A stretch of DNA of 64,000 nt. Source: Streptomyces sp. NBC_00659 (GTDB lineage Bacteria; Actinomycetota; Actinomycetes; Streptomycetales; Streptomycetaceae). The notes beneath the pieces were generated by a model. That model was not told the DNA's origin. It ran no database searches and was given only the letters and a program-made list of their open reading frames with translations. Positions 1 to 10,174 of this stretch are shown here, piece by piece (the stretch's first letter is position 1; the number at the start of each line of letters is the position of its first letter). The stretch is from contig NZ_CP109031.1 of assembly GCF_036226925.1 (NCBI RefSeq), forward strand, positions 5,270,001 through 5,334,000, written 5' to 3'. Both the position numbers and the translations under genes were made by a program.

Positions 1-340
1 CGTCGGGCTCGCCGAGGGAACGTACGACCCCGGTGATGTCGAGAGCGAGGTTGGCGGGGTCGTAGCCGCGCGGGGTGCGGTCGCTGCCCCCGACGCCCCG
101 CAGGTCCATGGCGACGGCCCGGAACCCGGCGTCGGCGAGCGCGACGAGCTGGTGCCGCCAGGTCCACCAGAACTGCGGGAAGCCGTGCAGCAACAGGACG
201 AGCGGCCCGTCGCCGAGCTCGGCGATGTGGAAGCGCGCGCCGTTGGCGGCCACGTCCCGGTGCGTGACTTTGCGGCCGCCGGGAAGGTCGATCCGTACGA
301 CCGAGGTGGGTTGCGCCGAAGATGTGGCGGGGTCCGTCAT
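1..340 (-). CDS. Alpha/beta hydrolase, 3' end beyond the window
   Basis: This is the N-terminal part (113 codons) of an alpha/beta-hydrolase. The N-terminus MTDPATSSAQPTSVVRIDLP leads into a LLLHGFPQFWWTWRHQL segment (HG oxyanion-hole motif) and a DLRGVGGSDRTPRGYD segment typical of epoxide-hydrolase-like and haloalkane-dehalogenase-like members. The nucleophile elbow and the rest of the catalytic triad lie outside the window, so the substrate cannot be inferred. The ATG overlaps the stop of the upstream holin-like gene as ATGA, which implies translational coupling, and the gene appears to be the third member of an nhaA - holin - hydrolase operon. Confidence 0.85.
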   Translation of the reverse strand, partial: MTDPATSSAQPTSVVRIDLPGGRKVTHRDVAANGARFHIAELGDGPLVLLLHGFPQFWWTWRHQLVALADAGFRAVAMDLRGVGGSDRTPRGYDPANLALDITGVVRSLGEPD

Positions 341-813
341 GAGGATGAGCGTGCCACAGCCTTGACGGCGTCCTCGACCGGTTCGGGCCGGGGGTGAGGC
401 TTGGCGTTCGGCAGGACACCCGCCGTCTCCTTCACGGAGGCGGCCACCTTCTGCGGGCCCTGGCTCTTCTTGACCTTCTTCGCGAAGATCACGCCGATCA
501 GCGCGAGCACGGCCGCGACCAGCACGTTCGCCGCGAACGACAGCAGGAAGCAGATCGCGAGATTCCAGTCGCTCCAGGTCCGGATGCCGTACGCGAGGGC
601 GAAGCTGAGCATCGGCAGGGAGAAGATCAGGGTCATGCCGGCCGCCGAGAACGCCCCGCCGCTGACCGCACCGCGCTTGACGTCCTGCTTGAGCTGAGCC
701 TTCGCCAGCGCGATCTCGTCGTGCACCAGCGCGGACATCTCGGTCGTCGCCGCGGCGACCAACTGGCCGATGCTGCGTTCGGCACCGACCGGGCTCCCGT
801 CGGGTGCGCTCAT
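337..813 (-). CDS. Phage-holin-family (Holin-X/DUF1469-like) membrane protein
   Basis: A 158-residue protein starting MSAPDGSPVGAERSIGQLVA. The N-terminal third is an amphipathic helix (LVAAATTEMSALVHDEIALAKAQLKQDV) typical of actinobacterial 'phage holin family' proteins, followed by two hydrophobic helices around residues 55-80 and 90-115 and a charged KKVKKSQGPQKV tail. These proteins are chromosomal membrane proteins, and no lytic role should be assumed. The start at 813 has a purine-rich AAGAGGGA site upstream; a longer form from 828 (MQKREIAM) is possible. It sits 43 bases after nhaA and overlaps the next gene by ATGA. Confidence 0.82.
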   Translation of the reverse strand: MSAPDGSPVGAERSIGQLVAAATTEMSALVHDEIALAKAQLKQDVKRGAVSGGAFSAAGMTLIFSLPMLSFALAYGIRTWSDWNLAICFLLSFAANVLVAAVLALIGVIFAKKVKKSQGPQKVAASVKETAGVLPNAKPHPRPEPVEDAVKAVARSSS

Positions 814-856
814 CGCGATCTCCCTCTTCTGCATGTGTTTGTACGGTCCTGTCAGA

Positions 857-2251
857 TCATGCCGGACCGTCGTCCCCCTCGCTTGCCCCACCCGCCACTT
901 CGGCAAGCCTGCGGTGTTCCGCGGCCTTCCGCTCGTAGATCGCGGCCATGCGCAGGTGGTACGCCGGCTTGTCCTCTTCGTAGATGTCGGGGATGCCGTC
1001 GTGGTCCTCGTCGCGCTCCTCGGCCTCGCACAGCGAGCGGTACTTGGAGTTGCGCATCTTCAGCAGCGCCGTGGCGAGTACGGCGGCGATGAACGAGCCG
1101 ATCAGGACGGCCGCCTTGGTCTCGTCGGTGAGGCTCGTATCGCCTTCGAAGGCGAGCTCGCCGATGAGCAGGGAGACGGTGAAGCCGATGCCGGCGAGGG
1201 TGGCGACGGCGGCGACGTCGGCCCATTCCAGGTCGTCGCTGAGCGAGGCCCGGGTGAACCGGGCCGTCAGCCATGTACCGCCGAAGATGCCGACCGCCTT
1301 GCCGACGACGAGTCCGAGCACCACGCCGAGCGTCTCGGGCCGGGTGAACACGTCGTGGATCGCGCCGCCGGAGACCACGACGCCGGCGCTGAACAGGGCG
1401 AACAGCGGCACGGCGAGTCCCGCCGACAGCGGGCGCACCAGGTGCTCGATGTGCTCGCCGGGGGAGTGCTCCTCGCCCTCGTGCGGATGGCAGCGCACCA
1501 TCAGGCCCATGGCGACACCGGCGATGGTGGCGTGGATGCCGCTGTTGTACATCAGGCCCCAGACGACCAGTGCGAGCGGCACGTACACGTACCAGCCGTG
1601 CACGCCCTTGCGCAGCAGCAGCCAGAAGAGGCCGAGGCCGACGAAGGCTCCGGCGAGCGCCGCGAAGTTGATGGTGTCGGTGAAGAAGAACGCGATGATC
1701 AGGATCGCGAACAGGTCGTCGACGACGGCGAGGGTGAGCAGGAAGGCGCGCAGGGCGGACGGCAGTGACGTCCCGATGACGGCGAGCACGGCGAGCGCGA
1801 AGGCGATGTCGGTGGCGGTGGGGACGGCCCATCCTTTGAGCGAGCCGCCGCCGGAGATGTTGGTCAGGACGTAGACGATCGCGGGCACGGCCATGCCGCA
1901 GACAGCGGCGACCACGGGCAGGACCGCGGCCTTCGGATCCCGAAGGTCCCCGGCCACGAGCTCGCGCTTCAGCTCGATGCCGGCGACGAAGAAGAAGATG
2001 GCGAGCAGTCCGTCGGCCGCCCAGTGCTCCACGGAGAGATCGAGCCCGAGGGCGGCCGGTCCGAAGTGGTAGTGCGAGACGGTCTCATAGCTGTGCGGCA
2101 GGGTGTTCGCCCAGAGCAGTGCCGTGACCGCCGCGATCAGCAGGAGCACGCCACCCACTGTCTCGGTGCGGAGCGCGTCCGCCACGAAGTTCCGCTCGGG
2201 CAGGGACAGTCGGCCGAAGAACTTGTGGTTGGTGTTGGGGGGCGCGGCCAC
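857..2251 (-). CDS. nhaA: Na+/H+ antiporter NhaA
   Basis: A 464-residue NhaA-family sodium/proton antiporter of the plasma membrane, exchanging internal Na+ for external H+ in pH and salt homeostasis. The RTETVGGVLLL N-terminal helix, LLAIFFFVAGIELKRELVAGDL and the DIAFALAVLAVIG and AVVDDLFAILIIAFFFT segments (the paired Asp residues of the ion site) are clear. A hydrophilic C-terminal tail of about 60 residues (AEERDEDHDGIPDIYEEDKP) is typical of actinobacterial members. I chose GTG 2251 because GGAGG lies 8 bases upstream; the longer GTG start at 2311 has no ribosome site. First gene of the operon with the holin-like and hydrolase genes. Confidence 0.93.
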   Translation of the reverse strand: MAAPPNTNHKFFGRLSLPERNFVADALRTETVGGVLLLIAAVTALLWANTLPHSYETVSHYHFGPAALGLDLSVEHWAADGLLAIFFFVAGIELKRELVAGDLRDPKAAVLPVVAAVCGMAVPAIVYVLTNISGGGSLKGWAVPTATDIAFALAVLAVIGTSLPSALRAFLLTLAVVDDLFAILIIAFFFTDTINFAALAGAFVGLGLFWLLLRKGVHGWYVYVPLALVVWGLMYNSGIHATIAGVAMGLMVRCHPHEGEEHSPGEHIEHLVRPLSAGLAVPLFALFSAGVVVSGGAIHDVFTRPETLGVVLGLVVGKAVGIFGGTWLTARFTRASLSDDLEWADVAAVATLAGIGFTVSLLIGELAFEGDTSLTDETKAAVLIGSFIAAVLATALLKMRNSKYRSLCEAEERDEDHDGIPDIYEEDKPAYHLRMAAIYERKAAEHRRLAEVAGGASEGDDGPA

Positions 2252-2522
2252 GGGGAGGACCTCCGGTCGAGCAGGCAGGACGGAGTACTCGCCGACCAGA
2301 CTTCCCGGCACACCATGAACGATCTTGTCGCGTCTTTGACGCTTTGCTTACCTTACCCATGGTGCGGCCGGCTCGGTGGGGGATCTTCACCGTACGGCCG
2401 AACCGGGGGCGGGGCCCGCTGGATGGGCCGATGGGGCACTGGGCTGATGGGGCGCTGGGCTGATCAGCATCGGCGGTTGGCGGCCGGGGGCCACGAGGTT
2501 CGGCGGGAGGTGCGGGGGAAAG

Positions 2523-2569
2523 CCTGAGGGGTGCGGGAGCACGGTGAGCGTGCTCCCGCACCCCTCAGG
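2523..2569. terminator. Strong bidirectional hairpin after acsA
   Basis: Perfect 21-bp inverted repeat (arms 2523-2543 and 2549-2569, 5-base loop GTGAG) 25 bases past the acsA stop. It lacks a long U tract, as is common for Streptomyces terminators. The 2312-2522 stretch before nhaA contains short direct repeats (TGGGCTGAT units near 2435-2465) and the nhaA promoter region, no gene. Confidence 0.8.
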
Positions 2570-2594
2570 GCCGGGCCGGCGGGGTGTTCCCGCC

Positions 2595-4553
<1,959 letters not shown>

Positions 4554-4931
4554 GACATCTCCCTTTCCCAGGGTGTCCGTTGTGTCCCAGGCCACAGCTC
4601 ATCAGACCGGGGGGCCTGGTGACAAGGGCCGACCCGAAATTGGTTTAGACCTATCCTGGCTGCCGACCCGGGGCCTCGCTCCACACGGCACACCCGTGCC
4701 CCGAGGTACGGCCCGCCGTCCTTCACGCGACCACCCGGGTCCGCACGAGTCTGCCCCCTTGTGACACGCACGTACCGGCCACCGGGTTCATTCGGGGGTG
4801 CCTGGCCCACCCGGCCCACCTGGCGCCCGGTCACTTCCACGCCCGTTCGTCGGCCGGGTCGGATTCTTCGGCCAGGGGTGTCCGCGCCCCGACCCGCGAC
4901 CGCGACCGGCGCCGGAGCGTCGGAAGCTGAC
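4554..4931. other. Intergenic: acsA promoter region
   Basis: Stretch between the acsA start and the hairpin downstream of the SulP gene. It carries the leader of acsA (minus strand), with a less GC-rich patch around 4625-4660 (GAAATTGGTTTAGACC) that is a reasonable place for the promoter. No ORF in it shows coding character that I trust. Confidence 0.5.
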
Positions 4932-4982
4932 GTGGTGCGTGGTGTGCGGCCCCGCCGACCAGGACCGCGCACCACGCACCAC
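4932..4982. terminator. Long hairpin after the SulP-carbonic anhydrase gene
   Basis: Inverted repeat with 18-bp arms (4932-4949 and 4965-4982, one mismatch) and a 15-base loop, ending 8 bases past the stop of the SulP-carbonic anhydrase gene. Likely its transcription terminator; it also separates that gene from the acsA promoter region. Confidence 0.75.
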
Positions 4983-4989
4983 CGCGCGA

Positions 4990-7377
4990 TCACCCCGGAT
5001 GCCGCAGGTCCCCCGCCGCGCTCGCAGGACCGAACGCGCCTACGTGATCGAACAGTCCGTCGCCATCGGCCTCGGCCAGCAGATACGCCTGGGCCTCCCC
5101 GACGTGGAAGTACATCCCCTGCAGTTCGAGCACGCCCTCCCGGAGGGCGCGCGCCACGGACTCATGTGCCCGCAGGTGCTCCAGTTGCTGCACCACGTTG
5201 GTCAGACAGAGCTGCTCCACCGAGTCGGCGGGTGCCCGTCCGGCGATCCGCGTCCACGGTCTGTCGTCGGCGGCCATCCGGTCCAGGCTCGGCCGCCCGT
5301 GCCGCAGCCACCGCTTGAGCGGCGTGAGCGCCCCACCCGGCTCCGACGCCAGCAAGGCCTGCATGGCGCCGCACCCGGAGTGCCCGCACACCGTGATGGA
5401 CCGCACCTTCAGCACGTCCACCGCGTACTCGATGGCCGCGGCTACCGAGTCGTCCCCGCTCTCCCTTCCCGGCAACGGCACGAGGTTGCCGACGTTGCGT
5501 ACGACGAAGAGGTCTCCCGGACCACTGGACGTGATCATCGAGGTGACGAGCCGGGAGTCGGCACAGGTCAGGAACAGCTGGGACGGCTGTTGCCCCTCCC
5601 TGGCCAGGCGGGCCAGCTCATCGCGCACCAGGGGCGCGGTGTTGCGCTGGAACGCGCTGATTCCGCGCGCCAGTTGATGTCCGCTCGGCCTGACCTCGCC
5701 CAACTCCTCCTCCTGTCGGTCCGAATGCGCCTCCGAGTGCAGGGGGCCCGGCTCTGCGGCGGCATGGCACTGGTGGTTCCGCCAGGGTGTCCAGGGCCGG
5801 CAGCGGCAGTGTCCGGAGTTCGCGGGTTCGGCGATCCGCGTTCCGGTCCGACCGCCGAGATCGACCGTGCCGCCCTGGGCGACGTGGGTGCTCTGCCAGT
5901 CCTGCAGCGACTCGTATGCCGCGTGGTCCATGAACGAGCCGTCCAACCGCACGACGGCGTGCACCCCTTGGGGTACGAGGTGCAGGGTGCGGCTGAGCCG
6001 GGGCACCGCCAGGAACGTCAACTGGCCTCGTACGTGTACGTGATGGACTCCTTCCCTCTCTTCGTGGGTGATGCGGGTGCGGCCGAGACGCTGCAGCGCG
6101 ACACCGACGGCGACGGAGACCCCCAGCGCCACGCCCTCGAGAACGCCGAGGAACACGACGCCGAGCGTGGTGACGGCGTAGACCAGCACTTCGCGGTGGC
6201 GGGTGACCGTGCGGATGTGGTGCAAGGACACCATCTGGATGCCGACAGCCATCACCAGGGCGGCGAGCGACGCGAGGGGGATCAGCTCGAGGATCGGGAC
6301 CATCAGCAGCGCGGCAATCACTACGAAAACGCCGTGCAGGATCGTGGAGTTCCGGCTGACGGCGCCCGCTTGCACATTCGCGGAACTTCGCACCGCGACC
6401 CCGGCGACGGGCAGTCCGCCGAGCGCGCCGGAGACGACATTGGCGGCGCCCTGCCCGAGCAGCTCCCGGTCGAGGCGGGAACGCCCCACACGACCCTGGA
6501 GTTCCGGGCGGCCGCTCACCAGCTTGTCGACGGCGACGGCCCCGAGCAGCGACTGCACGCTGCACACCAGCGTCACGGTGAGGACGGCGGCGACGATGCC
6601 GAGCACCGGGCCCTCGGGCAGACCGGCCAGCGCGTGGCTGCTCCAGGACGGCAGCTCGACCCTCGGCAGCGTCAGTCCCGCGAGGGAGGCGGTCAGGGTG
6701 GCTCCGGAGACGGCGATCAGCGCGGCGGGGACCTTGCGCAGCGCCCGCCCGGTCCGTCCGGGAAGGCGCGGCCAGGCGAACAGCAGCACCAGCGTCAGCA
6801 CGCTCATCGACACCGCCGCGGAGTGCAGGCGGGCCACCTGGTCCGGCAGTCCGACGAGGTTGTCGAGGACGGAGCTCTGCGGGATGCCTCCCAGCACGAT
6901 GTGGAGCTGGGCCACGGCGATGGTCACCCCGATGCCGGCGAGCATGCCGTGCACGATGGCGGGGCTGACGGCCAGGGCCGTACGGGCCACGCGCAGGCAG
7001 CCGAGACCCAGCTGGGTGATTCCCGCCAGCACGGTGATGGCGCAGGTCGCGCGCCAGCCGTAGCGCTGGATGAGCTCGGCCGTGACGAGGGTGAGCCCGG
7101 CGGCGGGCCCGCTCACCTGGAGCGGTGAGCCGCCGAGCCGTCCCGCGACCAGTCCGCCGGCGGCGGCGGCGACAAGGCCGGCCTGGAGCGGCGCGCCGGT
7201 GGCGAGGGCGATGCCGAGGGACAGGGGAAGGGCGATCAGGAAGACCGCGATCGAGGCGGACAGATCGGCGCCCGCGACACGGAAGCGTCGGGGCGGGGTC
7301 GGCGGGGGGCTGTGGGACTGGTGAACCTGCGCGGGCCGAGTCGGGTCGGCGGCGCGGGTGGGGACGCAGGCAGACAT
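4990..7377 (-). CDS. SulP anion transporter fused to beta-carbonic anhydrase
   Basis: A 795-residue fusion. Residues about 35-410 are an SLC26/SulP permease (ADLSASIAVFLIALPLSLGIALA start, SGPAAGLTL, then repeated membrane helices). Residues about 430-510 form a STAS-like segment. From about 560 to the end is a beta-class carbonic anhydrase with zinc ligands Cys605 (CADSR), His666 and Cys669 (HSGCGAM), and the dyad Asp607. The likely role is bicarbonate (or sulfate) uptake coupled to CO2/HCO3- interconversion at the inner face of the membrane. The start ATG 7377 has GGAGGAG upstream; the open frame continues upstream without any sign of coding. Transported anion is inferred, not shown. Confidence 0.92.
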   Translation of the reverse strand: MSACVPTRAADPTRPAQVHQSHSPPPTPPRRFRVAGADLSASIAVFLIALPLSLGIALATGAPLQAGLVAAAAGGLVAGRLGGSPLQVSGPAAGLTLVTAELIQRYGWRATCAITVLAGITQLGLGCLRVARTALAVSPAIVHGMLAGIGVTIAVAQLHIVLGGIPQSSVLDNLVGLPDQVARLHSAAVSMSVLTLVLLFAWPRLPGRTGRALRKVPAALIAVSGATLTASLAGLTLPRVELPSWSSHALAGLPEGPVLGIVAAVLTVTLVCSVQSLLGAVAVDKLVSGRPELQGRVGRSRLDRELLGQGAANVVSGALGGLPVAGVAVRSSANVQAGAVSRNSTILHGVFVVIAALLMVPILELIPLASLAALVMAVGIQMVSLHHIRTVTRHREVLVYAVTTLGVVFLGVLEGVALGVSVAVGVALQRLGRTRITHEEREGVHHVHVRGQLTFLAVPRLSRTLHLVPQGVHAVVRLDGSFMDHAAYESLQDWQSTHVAQGGTVDLGGRTGTRIAEPANSGHCRCRPWTPWRNHQCHAAAEPGPLHSEAHSDRQEEELGEVRPSGHQLARGISAFQRNTAPLVRDELARLAREGQQPSQLFLTCADSRLVTSMITSSGPGDLFVVRNVGNLVPLPGRESGDDSVAAAIEYAVDVLKVRSITVCGHSGCGAMQALLASEPGGALTPLKRWLRHGRPSLDRMAADDRPWTRIAGRAPADSVEQLCLTNVVQQLEHLRAHESVARALREGVLELQGMYFHVGEAQAYLLAEADGDGLFDHVGAFGPASAAGDLRHPG

Positions 7378-7706
7378 GGTTCCCGTCTCCTCCGGGGCAG
7401 CGCGGTCGCGGAACAGGTGATCCCCCGTCCTGAGGCGGCGGGGGGCGGGTCGCGGCCGTGGGTCACGGCGTGCAGCGGCGGGATTCTTCAACGCTCGGTA
7501 AACGGATCGTAATGCAGAGTAAAGGGTTGATGCCAAAAATAGGGGCAAATGGGGTATTAATTCACTCCCTGGAGTGAAGCGAGCTTTTGATCGGCTTGTC
7601 GTACTTATTTCTTTTCGGTCCCGTGAAACCTTGGCGGCGCTGCCGGTGCACAGCCGAGCGGGCGTCCCGACCGGCGCCGCCCGACCGAGGAGAAGGAGGG
7701 CGGGAC
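7378..7706. other. Divergent intergenic region, AT-richer core
   Basis: Separates the SulP-carbonic anhydrase gene (minus) from the lipoprotein gene (plus). The 7490-7620 core is clearly lower in GC than its surroundings (AAAGGGTTGATGCCAAAAAT, GTATTAATTC) and should hold both promoters; it also contains the palindrome listed separately. No gene seen. Confidence 0.6.
7561..7578. promoter_or_regulatory. Palindromic operator candidate
   Basis: TTCACTCC-CT-GGAGTGAA, a perfect 8-bp inverted repeat with a 2-base spacer, in the AT-rich core of the divergent region. The size suits a dimeric repressor. No regulator gene sits next to it, so the binding protein is unknown. Confidence 0.5.
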
Positions 7707-8999
7707 ATGGCCGCCACCCAGAGGATCGCCGCGGGTGTTGCAGTCGCCGCGGCCTGCGCCACGGCGCTCGCCGGTTGCGCGGGCGCCGGCACGCCTTCCC
7801 GCGAACGCGCGCACGGCGCGAAGAGGACGGCGGGGGCCCCGGCGCCCAAGTCGGCGGTCCGCCTGATCGGCGACGGTTCCACCTCGTACACCGGGGCGCA
7901 GCCGCATCTGCCGCGGCCCGAGCGGTTGAAGCCGGGCCACAAGCCACCGCAGTTCGTCGTCTTCTCCTGGGACGGTGCCGGCGAGGACGGCCAGAGGCTC
8001 TTCTCTCACTTCCGGAAGCTCTCCAGGGCGAACCGGGCGACGATGACGTACTTCCTGAGCGGCGTGTACCTGCTGCCGGAGGACAAGCGCGACCTGTACC
8101 GGCCGCCACAGCACTCGCCCGGCAGCTCGGAGATCGGCTTCAACGACGTGCAGGGCATCTCGGACACCGTGGAGCAGCTGCGCGGCGCGTGGCTGGAGGG
8201 CAACGAGATCGGTACGCACTTCAACGGCCACTTCTGCGGCACGGAGGCCGGGGTCGGCCAGTGGTCGGTCGCGGACTGGAAGAGCGAGATCGCCCAGGCG
8301 AAGTCGTTCGTCAAGTCCTGGAGGACCAACGCGGGCTTGAAGGGCGCGGCTTCGCTGCCCTTCGACTACGACAAGGAACTCGTCGGCGCCCGTACCCCCT
8401 GTCTGGAGGGCCGGGAGAACTTCATGAAGGCGGCTCGCGATCTGGGCTTCCGCTACGACACCAGCGGCGTCGGCGACCAGGTCTGGCCGAAGAGGAAGGA
8501 AGGGCTGTGGGACCTGTCGATGCAGCTCGTGCCCTTCCCCGGGCACTCCTACGAGCAGCTCACCATGGACTACAACTTCATGGTCAACCAGTCGGGCACG
8601 CGGACTCAGGGGGACCCGGGCAAGCAGGAGTTCTGGGGCCGTCAGATGCGTGACGGACTGCTGAAGGGCTTCGACCGCGCCTACGACGGCAACCGTGCGC
8701 CACTGATCATCGGCAACCACTTCGAGTCCTGGAACGGCGGCACCTACATGCGTGCCGTCGACGAGGTCGTCGAGCGGGTCTGCACCAGGGCCGAGGTGCG
8801 CTGTGTCTCCTTCCGGCAGTTGGCCGACTGGCTCGACGCCCAGGATCCGGCCACCCTCGACAGGCTCCGCGGCCTCCAGGTCGGAGAGGCCCCGAAGCAG
8901 GGCTGGGCGTCGTTCCTCTCCGGACGCCCGGCCCCGGCCCCGAAGGGTGTCCCCGGGGCGCCCGCGCCCGGGCCCGGGATGCCCGCGCCCAAGCCGTAG
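7707..8999 (+). CDS. Secreted lipoprotein, polysaccharide-deacetylase-like
   Basis: A 430-residue lipoprotein: signal peptide MAATQRIAAGVAVAAACATA followed by lipobox LAGC, so it should be anchored to the outer face of the membrane. The body resembles the NodB/polysaccharide deacetylase fold: FVVFSWDGAGED (the Asp-containing first motif), EIGTHFNGHFCG (the histidine motif) and ARTPCLEGRENFM with YDTSG (third motif), which would suit a metal-dependent de-N-acetylase of cell-wall or other glycan. The C-terminus is a Pro/Ala tail. GAGGAGAAGGAGG precedes the start. Substrate not known; motifs are divergent, so activity is an inference. Confidence 0.8.
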   Translation: MAATQRIAAGVAVAAACATALAGCAGAGTPSRERAHGAKRTAGAPAPKSAVRLIGDGSTSYTGAQPHLPRPERLKPGHKPPQFVVFSWDGAGEDGQRLFSHFRKLSRANRATMTYFLSGVYLLPEDKRDLYRPPQHSPGSSEIGFNDVQGISDTVEQLRGAWLEGNEIGTHFNGHFCGTEAGVGQWSVADWKSEIAQAKSFVKSWRTNAGLKGAASLPFDYDKELVGARTPCLEGRENFMKAARDLGFRYDTSGVGDQVWPKRKEGLWDLSMQLVPFPGHSYEQLTMDYNFMVNQSGTRTQGDPGKQEFWGRQMRDGLLKGFDRAYDGNRAPLIIGNHFESWNGGTYMRAVDEVVERVCTRAEVRCVSFRQLADWLDAQDPATLDRLRGLQVGEAPKQGWASFLSGRPAPAPKGVPGAPAPGPGMPAPKP

Positions 9000-9037
9000 G
9001 GGTGCCCCGGGCCGTTCCGGCGCTCAGGTGGAAGCGG

Positions 9038-9070
9038 CGCTTCGGGCGGTCTGTCTCTCAGCCCGAAGCG
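9038..9070. terminator. Hairpin between convergent genes
   Basis: CGCTTCGGGC (9038-9047) pairs with GCCCGAAGCG (9061-9070). It lies between the convergent lipoprotein gene and MinD-like gene and can serve both. Confidence 0.65.
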
Positions 9071-9092
9071 GCACTGTCGGCCGACCGGCCGC

Positions 9093-10073
9093 TCACGCGG
9101 TGGCCATGGGGCTCTCGCCGAGCACGAAACCGGGGTCGACCTGTCCGGTGAGATCCGCCCCGGTCTTGGCGTTGCCCCAGCCGGCGGCGTTCTTCAGGTG
9201 GAACTGCACCATCTGGCGCGTGTACCGATCCCAGTCGCGCAGCTCGTAGGTGGCGTCGGCGGCGGTCCGCAAGGCGTGCAGCGAGCGCCGGTTGTCCGCT
9301 TCCAGGGCCTCGAACCGGGGCGGGCGGCCCTTCTCCATGGCGCGCACCCAGTCCGAGTGTCCGACCGTGACCAGGAGGTCGTCACCGACCTCCGCTCGCA
9401 GGAAGTCGATGTCGTCCTGGTTCTGCACCTTGTTGCCGACGACCCTCAGGGCGATGCCGAAGTCGCGGGCGTACTCCTTGTACTGGCGGTAGACGGAGAC
9501 TCCCTTCCGGGTCGGCTCGGCGACGAGAAACGTGATGTCGAAGCGGGTGAACAAGCCGGACGCGAAGGAATCGGAGCCCGCCGTCATGTCGACGACGACG
9601 TACTCGCTCGGGCCGTCGACGAGATGGTTCAGGCAGAGCTCCACAGCACCGGTCTTGGAGTGGTAGCAAGCCACCCCCACATCGGCCTCGGTGAACGGGC
9701 CGGTGACCATCAAACGGATGACGCCGCCGTCGAGTTCCACCGGCCGGGCGCAGGCGTCGTACACCGGATTGGTCTCACCGACCCGCAGCAGCCGGGAGCC
9801 TTCCCCTGGCGGGGTCGTCTTGATCATCGTCTCGGCGGACGCGATACGCGGGTTGGAGCCGCGCAGATAGTCCTTGATGAGCGGAAGCCGCTCACCCATG
9901 GCGGGGAGCGCCGCGGCCTCCATCTCTTCGAGCCCGAGCGCGGCCCCCAGATGCTGGTTGATGTCGGCGTCCACGGCGACGACAGGTGCCCCCGAGGCGG
10001 CGAGGTGGCGGATGAAGAGCGACGACAGGGTGGTCTTGCCGCTGCCGCCCTTCCCGACGAAAGCAATTTTCAT
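9093..10073 (-). CDS. MinD/CooC-like P-loop ATPase
   Basis: A 326-residue ATPase of the SIMIBI class. The deviant Walker A near the N-terminus is MKIAFVGKGGSGKTTLSSLF, followed by VVAVDADINQHLG (Walker A', switch I) and YVVVDMTAGSDSFASG (Walker B). This pattern is closest to CooC/MinD-type proteins that insert metals or position partners; the actual client is not apparent. The ATG at 10073 is chosen by homology of the P-loop start; in-frame GTG 10079 and TTG 10082 are alternatives and no strong ribosome site is seen. It is divergent from the Fic-like gene, with about 100 bases between the two starts. Confidence 0.85.
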   Translation of the reverse strand: MKIAFVGKGGSGKTTLSSLFIRHLAASGAPVVAVDADINQHLGAALGLEEMEAAALPAMGERLPLIKDYLRGSNPRIASAETMIKTTPPGEGSRLLRVGETNPVYDACARPVELDGGVIRLMVTGPFTEADVGVACYHSKTGAVELCLNHLVDGPSEYVVVDMTAGSDSFASGLFTRFDITFLVAEPTRKGVSVYRQYKEYARDFGIALRVVGNKVQNQDDIDFLRAEVGDDLLVTVGHSDWVRAMEKGRPPRFEALEADNRRSLHALRTAADATYELRDWDRYTRQMVQFHLKNAAGWGNAKTGADLTGQVDPGFVLGESPMATA

Positions 10074-10174
10074 GTTCACCAAGAGTAGTGCGATCGTCGC
10101 TCCAGGTGCTCACGCCGCGTGAAGAAGACCACTCCTTCGTGGGGTGTGGGCCCGGGGTGCGTAATGTCGTACTC

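Noticed and set aside
7378..8109. 244-codon upstream extension of the SulP gene
   Set aside because: It runs antisense through the lipoprotein gene and an AT-rich promoter region; the SulP start at 7377 has a clear GGAGGAG.
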